Part shown: in pieces, positions 57,926 through 64,000 of the stretch
Numbering within the stretch: position 1 is the stretch's first letter
Layout of the letters: each line of letters starts with the position of its first letter
Source: Cupriavidus pauculus
GTDB lineage: Bacteria; Pseudomonadota; Gammaproteobacteria; Burkholderiales; Burkholderiaceae
Reading direction: 5' to 3'
DNA: 64,000 nt
NCBI RefSeq assembly: GCF_002858765.1
Contig: NZ_PJRP01000012.1
Coordinates: 113,760-177,759 of the forward strand
Position numbers and translations under genes: made by a program
Notes under the pieces: generated by a model
What the model saw: only the letters and a program-made list of their open reading frames with translations
Told to the model about the DNA's origin: nothing
Database searches by the model: none

Positions 57926-59134
57926 ATGATCCGACTGAATTCCCATCCGAGCGGCCGGCACTTCCTGCAGATTCCTGGCCCCACCAACGTGCCGGATCGC
58001 GTGCTGCGCGCGATGGATTACCCGACCATCGACCACCGTGGCCCCGAGTTCCAGCAACTCGGCAAGAAGGTGCTGGCCGACATCCGCAAGGTCTTCCAGA
58101 CCGAACAGCCCGTGGTGATCTATCCGGCGTCGGGCACCGGCGCGTGGGAGGCGGCGCTGGTCAACACGCTGTCGCCGGGCGACAAGGTGCTGATGTACGA
58201 GACCGGCCATTTCGCGTCGCTGTGGAAGAAGATGGCCGACAAGCTGGGCCTGAACCCCGAGTTCATCGTGGGCGACTGGCGCCACGGCGTGGATGCGGCG
58301 GCCGTTGGCGCGCGTCTGGCCGATGACCGCAATCACGAGATCAAGGCAGTGTGCGTGGTCCACAACGAGACATCGACGGGCGTCACGTCCGATGTGGCTG
58401 CGGTGCGCCGTGCCATCGACGCCGCCAATCACCCGGCCCTGTTGCTGGTGGACACGATCTCGTCGCTGGGATCGGTCGACTACCGCCACGACGAGTGGGG
58501 GGTGGACGTCACCGTGTCCGGCTCGCAAAAGGGCCTGATGCTGCCGCCGGGCATCTCGTTCAACGCGGTCAGCCAGAAGGCGATTGCCGCGTCGGCCAAG
58601 GCGAAGCTTCCGAAGGCGTTCTGGGGCTGGGACGAGATCCTCGAATCAAACAAGAACGGCTTCTGGCCGTACACCCCGGCCACGAACCTGCTCTACGGCC
58701 TGTCCGAGGCGTGCGACATGCTGCTGGAGGAAGGCCTGCCGAACGTGTTCGCGCGCCACCAGCGCCATGCAGCCGCCACGCGCGCCTGCGTGACGGCCTG
58801 GGGCCTGGAGATCCTGTGCCAGAACCCGGCCGAATACAGCCCGGCGCTGACCGCTGTGGTCATGCCCGATGGCCACAGCGCCGATACGTTCCGCAAGACC
58901 GTGCTCGAGAACTTCAACATGTCGCTGGGGCAGGGCCTGTCGAAGCTGTCGGGCAAGGTGTTCCGGATCGGCCACCTGGGCGATTTCAACGACCTGACGC
59001 TGATGGGCACCCTGGCGGGCGTGGAGATGGGGCTGGCGCTGGCCGGCGTGCCGCATCGCAGTGGCGGCGTACTGGCCGCGATGGAAAGCCTGCGCAATGC
59101 CGCGGCGTCGCAACCTGCCTTGCGCGCGGCCTGA
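57926..59134 (+). CDS. Class V aminotransferase (serine/alanine-glyoxylate aminotransferase-like)
   Basis: A 402-residue PLP enzyme starting with the family segment HFLQIPGPTNVPDRVLRAMD and TIDHRGPEFQQLGKKVLADI. The PLP-Lys is Lys202 in SGSQKGLMLPPG, and VVHNETSTGVTSDV and LLVDTISSLGSVDY line the cofactor site. Such enzymes move amino groups between serine, alanine or aspartate and glyoxylate; the relative BhcA of the beta-hydroxyaspartate cycle shows that annotation alone does not fix the donor. It heads the rightward operon with TctCBA, enoyl-CoA hydratase and CaiB genes, regulated by the divergent GntR protein. Confidence 0.88.
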   Translation: MIRLNSHPSGRHFLQIPGPTNVPDRVLRAMDYPTIDHRGPEFQQLGKKVLADIRKVFQTEQPVVIYPASGTGAWEAALVNTLSPGDKVLMYETGHFASLWKKMADKLGLNPEFIVGDWRHGVDAAAVGARLADDRNHEIKAVCVVHNETSTGVTSDVAAVRRAIDAANHPALLLVDTISSLGSVDYRHDEWGVDVTVSGSQKGLMLPPGISFNAVSQKAIAASAKAKLPKAFWGWDEILESNKNGFWPYTPATNLLYGLSEACDMLLEEGLPNVFARHQRHAAATRACVTAWGLEILCQNPAEYSPALTAVVMPDGHSADTFRKTVLENFNMSLGQGLSKLSGKVFRIGHLGDFNDLTLMGTLAGVEMGLALAGVPHRSGGVLAAMESLRNAAASQPALRAA

Positions 59135-59173
59135 CCACACCCTTCCGACAACCCGATCGATGTAGCAGAAAGA

Positions 59174-59194
59174 GGCGGCCCCTCAGAGGCCGCC
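59174..59194 (+). other. Intra-operon hairpin
   Basis: GGCGGCC (59174-59180) and GGCCGCC (59188-59194) form a 7-bp stem with a 7-base loop, in the gap between the aminotransferase and TctC-like genes. There is no T tract, so it may stabilise mRNA ends or reduce read-through instead of ending transcription. Confidence 0.45.
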
Positions 59195-59252
59195 ACGACA
59201 ACAGGCCGATGCGCCGCCAGAGCGCACGGCCGCCACCCAAAGGAGACAGACC

Positions 59253-60257
59253 ATGACGTTTCGTTATGCTGCGCGCGCCCTTGCGTGCGCCTCGCTGTTT
59301 GGTGTCGCGCTGGCCGCCGCGCCGGCTTTTGCATGGGAACCCACTAAGCCGGTGGAAGTGGTTGTGCCGTTCAGCGCCGGCGGCGCGTCGGATCAGATGG
59401 CACGCTCGATCCAGGGCATCATCGCCAAGCACAAGCTGATGAACCAGCCAATGATCGTCGTGAACAAGGCCGGTGCCAGCGGCGCGGAAGGGCTGATGGA
59501 TACCAAGGCCTCGAAGGGCGACGCGCACAAGCTGCTGGTGACCTCGTCGGCGCTCTACACCGTGCCGATGATCAGCCAGTTGCCGTTCAACTGGCGCGAC
59601 CTGACGCCGGTGGCCATGGTGGCCATGGATGAATTCGTGCTCTGGACCAATGCCGAGGCGCCGTACAAGACGCCATCCGACTACCTGGCCGACGTGAAAA
59701 AGACGCCGAGCAAGTTCAAGATGGGTGGCACGAGTTCCAAGCGCGAAGACCAGATCATCACGGCGCAGACCGAGCGAAAGGCCGGCGTGCGCTTCATCTA
59801 CATCCCGTACAAGGGGGGCGGCGAAGCGGCCACGCAGCTGTCGGGCAAGCATATCGACTCCAACGTCAACAACCCGTCCGAATCCATTGGCCAGTGGCGT
59901 GCCGGCGAGCATCGCGCGCTGTGCGTCTATGCGCCCGAGCGCATGCAATACACCACCAAGATCACGGGAACGCAGAGCTGGCACGACATCCCGACCTGCA
60001 AGGAGCAGGGCCTGGACGTGCAATACCAGATGCTGCGCGTCTTCATGCTGCCCGGCGGCGTGACGCCTGATCAGCAGAAGTACTACGTGGATCTGATGCA
60101 GAAGGTGGTGGCCACGCCCGAGTGGAAGGAATACCTCGAAAAGAACGCTCTCAAGAACGACTTCCTCGCTGGCCCGAAGCTGGTGGAGTTCCTGACGGCG
60201 GACGAGACGCGCCACAAGGACATCATCAAGGAAGCGGGTTTCGTGGCGGCGAAGTAA
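59253..60257 (+). CDS. tctC: Tripartite tricarboxylate transporter substrate-binding protein
   Basis: A 334-residue TctC/Bug receptor with a signal peptide (ACASLFGVALAAAPAFA). Motifs are VEVVVPFSAGGASDQMARSI, IVVNKAGASGAEGLMDTKAS and YIPYKGGGEAATQLSGKHID. Unlike the two orphan receptors near 22-24 kb, this one is followed by its own TctB and TctA genes, so it is part of a complete TTT system importing a carboxylate across the inner membrane. The gene is separated from tctB by a hairpin-rich repeat. The symbol is by family; the ligand need not be citrate. Confidence 0.9.
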   Translation: MTFRYAARALACASLFGVALAAAPAFAWEPTKPVEVVVPFSAGGASDQMARSIQGIIAKHKLMNQPMIVVNKAGASGAEGLMDTKASKGDAHKLLVTSSALYTVPMISQLPFNWRDLTPVAMVAMDEFVLWTNAEAPYKTPSDYLADVKKTPSKFKMGGTSSKREDQIITAQTERKAGVRFIYIPYKGGGEAATQLSGKHIDSNVNNPSESIGQWRAGEHRALCVYAPERMQYTTKITGTQSWHDIPTCKEQGLDVQYQMLRVFMLPGGVTPDQQKYYVDLMQKVVATPEWKEYLEKNALKNDFLAGPKLVEFLTADETRHKDIIKEAGFVAAK

Positions 60258-60275
60258 CGTAGTTGACCGCTGATT

Positions 60276-60404
60276 GTTTGCTCCCCTCTCCCGCCACGCG
60301 GAAGAGGGGCCGGGGGAGAGGGCACGGCGCTTCAAGTCGCCATTTCGGCAGGCAGCACATCCACGCCCTATCCCCCAACCCCTCTCCCACAAATGGGAGA
60401 GGGG
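60276..60404. repeat. Two hairpins of the CTCTCCC/GGGAGAG dispersed repeat
   Basis: An imperfect hairpin begins with TTTGCTCCCCTCTCCCGC (60277-60294) and closes with GCGGAAGAGGGG. A second is perfect: CCCCTCTCCCA (60379-60389) with TGGGAGAGGGG (60394-60404). Both lie within an operon between tctC and tctB, and may set the ratio of receptor to permease by partial termination or mRNA processing. Confidence 0.78.
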
Positions 60405-60434
60405 AGCCGAAAACAGAACGGGGAGACAGACCCA

Positions 60435-60941
60435 ATGAGCAATCCAACACATGACGCTGCCGCGCCGGCGGCGATCACGGTGCGCGCCGCCGAAATCGGC
60501 GTGGCCATCCTGATCGCCCTCGGCGCGGTGGTGGTGATAGTCAGCAACTACCAGATCGGTGCCGGCTGGGCGCCCGACGGCCCGGAGGCCGGCTACTTTC
60601 CGTTGCGCATCGGCGCGCTGATCTTCCTGGCCTGCCTGATGGTGCTGTGGCAGGCGTTGCGCACGCCGAACGATGCGGTGTTCGTGACGTGGCCCCAGTT
60701 GAAGCAGGTGGCCGTGATCCTGGTGCCGCTGACCGTGTACGTGGCGCTGATCGCCTTCCTGGGCATCTACGTGGCATCGGCAATCTTCATCGCCGGTTTC
60801 ATGCTGGCCATCGGCAAGTTTGCTTGGTGGCGCGCGGTGCTGACCGGCGTGGTCATCAACGTGGTGCTGTTCTGGATCTTTGAAATGCAGTTCCGCGTGC
60901 CGCTCCCCAAGGGGCCGCTCGAAGCGGCCTTTGGATTCTGA
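60435..60941 (+). CDS. tctB: TTT small membrane subunit TctB
   Basis: A 168-residue protein with four predicted helices (AEIGVAILIALGAVVVIVSN, GALIFLACLMVLWQAL, VAVILVPLTVYVALIAFLGI, AVLTGVVINVVLFWIFEMQF). The GPEAGYFPLRIG motif between helices 1 and 2 is typical of TctB. It partners TctA, whose gene begins 10 bases after its stop, and the receptor upstream. GGGGAGACAG precedes ATG 60435; an in-frame ATG at 60393 lies inside the repeat and is rejected. Confidence 0.88.
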   Translation: MSNPTHDAAAPAAITVRAAEIGVAILIALGAVVVIVSNYQIGAGWAPDGPEAGYFPLRIGALIFLACLMVLWQALRTPNDAVFVTWPQLKQVAVILVPLTVYVALIAFLGIYVASAIFIAGFMLAIGKFAWWRAVLTGVVINVVLFWIFEMQFRVPLPKGPLEAAFGF

Positions 60942-60951
60942 GGGGACGGGC

Positions 60952-62478
60952 ATGGAAGAACTCAATGCATTGATGGGCGGCTTTGCCGTGGCCATGTCGT
61001 GGCACAACGTCGGGCTGATGCTGGTAGGCATCCTGCTTGGCATCGTGGTGGGCGTGCTGCCGGGCCTGGGCGGCCCGAACGGCGTGGCCATCCTGCTGCC
61101 GCTGACGTTCTCGATGGAACCCACGTCGGCCATCATCATGCTGTCGTGCATCTACTGGGGCGCGCTGTTTGGCGGGGCCATCACGTCGATCCTGTTCAAC
61201 ATTCCGGGCGAGGCCTGGTCGGTGGCCACCACATTCGACGGCTATCCGCTGGCGCAGCAGGGCGAGGCGGGCCGCGCGCTGACGTCGGCGTTCACGGGGT
61301 CGTTCCTGGGCGCGCTGGCCGGGGTGCTGCTGATCACGTTCCTGGCGCCGATGGTGGCCAAGTTCGCGCTGCGCTTCGGGCCGCCGGAATTCTTCGCGGT
61401 CTACTTCCTGACGTTCTGCAGCTTCATCGGCATGGGCAAGGAAGCCAAGGCCAAGATCGTGATCGCGATGTGCATCGGCTTTGCGCTGGCCGCGGTGGGC
61501 ATGGACACGGTGTCGGGCACGCTGCGCATGACTTTCGGCTCAACCGAACTGCTGCGCGGCTTCGACTTCCTGGTGGTGGTGATCGGCCTGTTCGGCATCA
61601 GCGAAATCCTGATGACCATGGAGGAAGGCGTCGCCTTCCGGGGCAAGCGCGCCGATATCGACCTGAAGGTGGTGCTGAAGACCTGGGCCGAGCTGCCGCG
61701 CTACTGGATGACGCTGATCCGCTCGTCGGTCATCGGCTGCTGGCTGGGCGTGACGCCGGGCGGCGCCACGGCGGCATCGTTCATGGGCTATGGCGTGGCC
61801 AAGCGCTTCTCGCGCAAGCGCGAGACGTTCGGCAAGGGCAACGTCGAGGGCGTGATCGCGCCCGAGTGCGCCGCGCATGCTGCCGGCACCAGTGCGCTGC
61901 TGCCGATGCTGGCGCTGGGCATTCCGGGGTCGGCCACGGCGGCGGTGCTGCTGGGCGGGCTGATGATCTGGGGCCTGCAACCGGGACCGCTGCTGTTCAC
62001 CGAGCAGAAGACCTTTGTCTGGGGCCTGATCGCCAGCATGTACCTGGGCAACCTGGCCGGGCTGATCGTGGTGCTGTCGACGGTGCCGCTGTTCGCCGCC
62101 ATCCTGCGCATTCCGTTCGCGATCATCGCGCCGCTGATCCTGGTGGTCTGCGCAATTGGCGCGTTCACGGTGCACAACGCCATGTTCGATGTCTGGCTGA
62201 TGCTGATCTTTGGCGTCATCGGCTATGTGCTCAAGAAGCTCGACTATCCGCTGGCGCCGCTGGTGCTGGCACTGGTGCTGGGTGACCGGGCCGAGGACGC
62301 GTTCCGGCAGACCATGCTGATGTCGCAGGGCGAGATGAACGTGTTCTGGTCCAACGGCCTGGTGGGCACCATCATGGCGCTGGCCATCGTGATCCTGGTC
62401 TGGCCGGTGTTCGGCAGCCTGCTGGAAAAGACGAAGCGCCGCAAGATGATGTCGGCGCACGAGGGGGCAGCGGAATGA
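60952..62478 (+). CDS. tctA: TTT large permease subunit TctA
   Basis: A 508-residue, about 11-12-helix permease. The first conserved loop is GVLPGLGGPNGVAILLPLTF, a second is AALL-type FGGAITSILFNIPGEAWSVA, and GVTPGGATAASFMGYGVAKR with LGIPGSATAAVLLGGLMIWG forms the mirrored signature. It works with TctB and the binding protein, driven by a proton or sodium gradient. The next gene starts four bases before its stop (ATGA overlap), so import and metabolism are translationally coupled. Confidence 0.93.
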   Translation: MEELNALMGGFAVAMSWHNVGLMLVGILLGIVVGVLPGLGGPNGVAILLPLTFSMEPTSAIIMLSCIYWGALFGGAITSILFNIPGEAWSVATTFDGYPLAQQGEAGRALTSAFTGSFLGALAGVLLITFLAPMVAKFALRFGPPEFFAVYFLTFCSFIGMGKEAKAKIVIAMCIGFALAAVGMDTVSGTLRMTFGSTELLRGFDFLVVVIGLFGISEILMTMEEGVAFRGKRADIDLKVVLKTWAELPRYWMTLIRSSVIGCWLGVTPGGATAASFMGYGVAKRFSRKRETFGKGNVEGVIAPECAAHAAGTSALLPMLALGIPGSATAAVLLGGLMIWGLQPGPLLFTEQKTFVWGLIASMYLGNLAGLIVVLSTVPLFAAILRIPFAIIAPLILVVCAIGAFTVHNAMFDVWLMLIFGVIGYVLKKLDYPLAPLVLALVLGDRAEDAFRQTMLMSQGEMNVFWSNGLVGTIMALAIVILVWPVFGSLLEKTKRRKMMSAHEGAAE

Positions 62479-63272
62479 GCGAAGGACTGATCGAACAGGG
62501 CACCCTGCTGGTCACGCGCGACGACGCCGTGGCCACCATCGTGCTGAACCGGCCCGCCAAGCTGAACGCCTTCACGCTGGACATGTGGCGCCAGCTTGGC
62601 GACACGTTCCGCACGCTGTCCGCCGATGATTCGGTGCGCTGTGTGATCGTGCGCGGTGCCGGCGAAAAGGCGTTTTCGCCGGGCAACGACATCGGGGAAT
62701 TCGAGACCACCCGATCCAACAAGCAGCAGGCCGTGGCCTATGGCGCGGTGATGCACGCCACGGCGCAGGCCATGCAGGACTGCCCGCATCCGGTGGTGGC
62801 GCAGATCCACGGCATCTGCGTGGGCGGCGGGCTGGAGGTGGCGGCGATGGCTGACATTCGCATCTGCGGGCAGAGCAGCCGCTTCGGCGCGCCGATCAAG
62901 AACCTGGGCCTGGTCATGGCGCACGCCGAAATGGCGCCGCTGATCCGGCTGATCGGTACATCGCGCACGCTGGAGCTGCTGTTCGAGGGCCGTATCGTGG
63001 GCGCCGACGAGGCGCATGCGATGGGGCTGGTGTCGCGCGTGGTGCCCGATGACCAGGTGGCCGGCGAGGCGCAGGCAACGGCGGCGCGCATTGCATCGGG
63101 CGCGCCGCTGGTGGCGCGCTGGCACAAGCGCTTTGCGCGGCAACTGGCGGAGGGCAAGCCCCTGTCGGCGGCCGATCTGGACGCCGCTTTCGACTGTTTC
63201 GATACCGAGGATTTCCGCACCGGCTACCGCGCGTTCCTGGCCAAGCAGGCGCCGACGTTCGCCGGCCGCTAG
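62475..63272 (+). CDS. Enoyl-CoA hydratase/isomerase family protein
   Basis: A 265-residue crotonase-fold enzyme with the oxyanion-hole segments KAFSPGNDIGEFE and HGICVGGGLEVAAMADIRIC. The C-terminal catalytic part reads GLVMAHAEMAPLIRLIGTSR. It hydrates, isomerises or otherwise transforms an acyl-CoA. Overlap with tctA and the CaiB gene 15 bases downstream place it in the same operon, so it likely processes a CoA ester made by the CaiB transferase from the imported acid. The specific reaction is not evident. Confidence 0.89.
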   Translation: MSEGLIEQGTLLVTRDDAVATIVLNRPAKLNAFTLDMWRQLGDTFRTLSADDSVRCVIVRGAGEKAFSPGNDIGEFETTRSNKQQAVAYGAVMHATAQAMQDCPHPVVAQIHGICVGGGLEVAAMADIRICGQSSRFGAPIKNLGLVMAHAEMAPLIRLIGTSRTLELLFEGRIVGADEAHAMGLVSRVVPDDQVAGEAQATAARIASGAPLVARWHKRFARQLAEGKPLSAADLDAAFDCFDTEDFRTGYRAFLAKQAPTFAGR

Positions 63273-63287
63273 TTTCGGAGGAGACCG

Positions 63288-64000
63288 ATGTCCGATTTCA
63301 CTTCCATGCAGCCCGGCGCGCTGGCCGGCCTGCGTGTGCTGGAGCTCGCCCAGATCATGGCCGGCCCCACCTGCGGCATGATGCTGGCCGACCTGGGTGC
63401 CGACGTGATCAAGATCGAGAAGATCGACGGTGGCGACGATGCACGCGGCTACAAGGAGCCGGCAATCAATGGCGTGTCCGCGCCGTTCCTGATGCTGAAC
63501 CGCAACAAGCGCGGCATTGCGCTGGACCTCAAGAAGCCCGAGGGCCGCGAAGTGTTCCTGCGCATGGTGCGCAACGCCGATGTGGTGATCGAGAACTTCC
63601 GCAAGGGCACGCTGGAAAAGCTGGATCTGGGCTACGACACGCTGTCGCAGGAGAACCCCGGCCTGATCTACTGCGCGATCTCGGGCTACGGCCGCAGCGG
63701 CCCCTATGCCGACAAAGGCGGCTTCGACCTGATCGCCCAGGGCTTTACTGGCTTGATGAGCATCACGGGCGAGGAGGGTGGGCCGCCGCTGCGCACCGGC
63801 AATTCGATTGCAGATATCAACGCCGGGCTGCTGGCTGCGTTCGGCATCCTGGCCGCGTACCAGCACCGCCAGAAGACCGGGCGCGGCCAGGTGGTGGAGA
63901 CCTCGCTGATCGAGGCCGGGCTGCAGCAGCTCTACTGGCATGCGGCCATCCACTTTGCCACGGGCGAATCGCCGGGGCCCAGTGGATCGGCGCACGTGCT
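63288..64000 (+). CDS. CaiB/BaiF CoA-transferase, 5' part
   Basis: The first 237 residues of a family III CoA-transferase; the gene continues past the window. The N-terminal CoA-binding region is LELAQIMAGPTCGMMLADLG followed by ADVIKIEK. NKRGIALDLKKPEGREVFLR and YGRSGPYADKGGFDLIAQG are typical, and the catalytic Asp lies in NSIADINAGLLAAFGILAAY. It moves CoA from a donor thioester such as succinyl-CoA to a free acid. GGAGGAG precedes ATG 63288. As the last visible gene of the operon it probably activates the acid imported by TctCBA. Confidence 0.92.
   Translation, partial: MSDFTSMQPGALAGLRVLELAQIMAGPTCGMMLADLGADVIKIEKIDGGDDARGYKEPAINGVSAPFLMLNRNKRGIALDLKKPEGREVFLRMVRNADVVIENFRKGTLEKLDLGYDTLSQENPGLIYCAISGYGRSGPYADKGGFDLIAQGFTGLMSITGEEGGPPLRTGNSIADINAGLLAAFGILAAYQHRQKTGRGQVVETSLIEAGLQQLYWHAAIHFATGESPGPSGSAHV

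Noticed and set aside
1..64000. Insertion sequences, tRNA, rRNA or prophage
   Set aside because: No transposase, integrase, cloverleaf or rRNA sequence was recognised; the tail-collagen domain at 6.8-7.0 kb belongs to a lipoprotein and not to a phage module.

Overview
The window is a high-GC, gene-dense chromosomal segment. It looks like a Burkholderiales bacterium, most probably a Cupriavidus/Ralstonia-type organism. The reasons are three Bug/TctC-type periplasmic solute receptors, CaiB/enoyl-CoA hydratase and MmgE/PrpD catabolic operons, many LysR/IclR/GntR/MocR regulators, and CTCTCCC/GGGAGAG hairpin repeats scattered between genes. This assignment is an inference; no rRNA or tRNA lies in the window.

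Layout. 1-5.5 kb: the end of a GGDEF protein, a small stress-type cluster (DUF2188, DUF421, CinA-C; the last two frameshifted), a Nudix hydrolase, DUF4142 and BON proteins, and a glycosyltransferase. 5.7-9.5 kb: a collagen-repeat lipoprotein, then a selenium-binding/methanethiol-oxidase-like protein with a membrane partner. 10-15.4 kb: a catabolic block. It holds an aberrant AroQ-like enzyme, an MHS transporter and a divergent IclR regulator, followed by a four-gene unit (flavodoxin-like reductase, ABM monooxygenase, isocitrate-lyase/PEP-mutase-like lyase, isochorismatase-like protein lacking its Cys). 15.6-21.4 kb: mixed genes including LysR/TSUP, MerR/methyltransferase and a nucleoside deaminase. 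21.5-30.2 kb: two Bug receptors around a cysteine hydrolase, then LysR facing an MmgE/PrpD - acyl-CoA synthetase - acyl-CoA dehydrogenase operon.

31-37.8 kb: a LuxR regulator, a decayed LysM gene, small secreted proteins, and an operon of sulfatase, exported formylglycine-generating-enzyme homologue, NLPA-type binding protein and a YkgJ-type cysteine-cluster protein. 38-42.9 kb: a lone fliD, a chemoreceptor, a PAS-HTH protein and a frameshifted DHFR-family gene. 43-51 kb: MocR facing cupin/AhpD-like genes, then a Fur-box-preceded set (PepSY, DUF2271, DUF4198, ApbE, flavodoxin-type reductase) typical of iron-linked reductive uptake. 51-53.6 kb: a penicillin-acylase-family enzyme. 53.9-64 kb: a GntR-controlled divergent locus. 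A large FAD/Fe-S 2-hydroxyacid dehydrogenase reads one way. A class V aminotransferase, a complete TctCBA transporter, enoyl-CoA hydratase and CaiB CoA-transferase (cut by the window end) read the other. Identical 12-bp elements sit in front of both arms.

Five plus-strand genes appear split by single frameshifts. Whether these are real decay or assembly indels cannot be decided from the sequence alone. The best candidates for undescribed biology are the AroQ-like/MHS/IclR set with its neighbouring cassette, the sulfatase/exported-FGE operon with an atypical sulfatase signature, and the GntR divergon.
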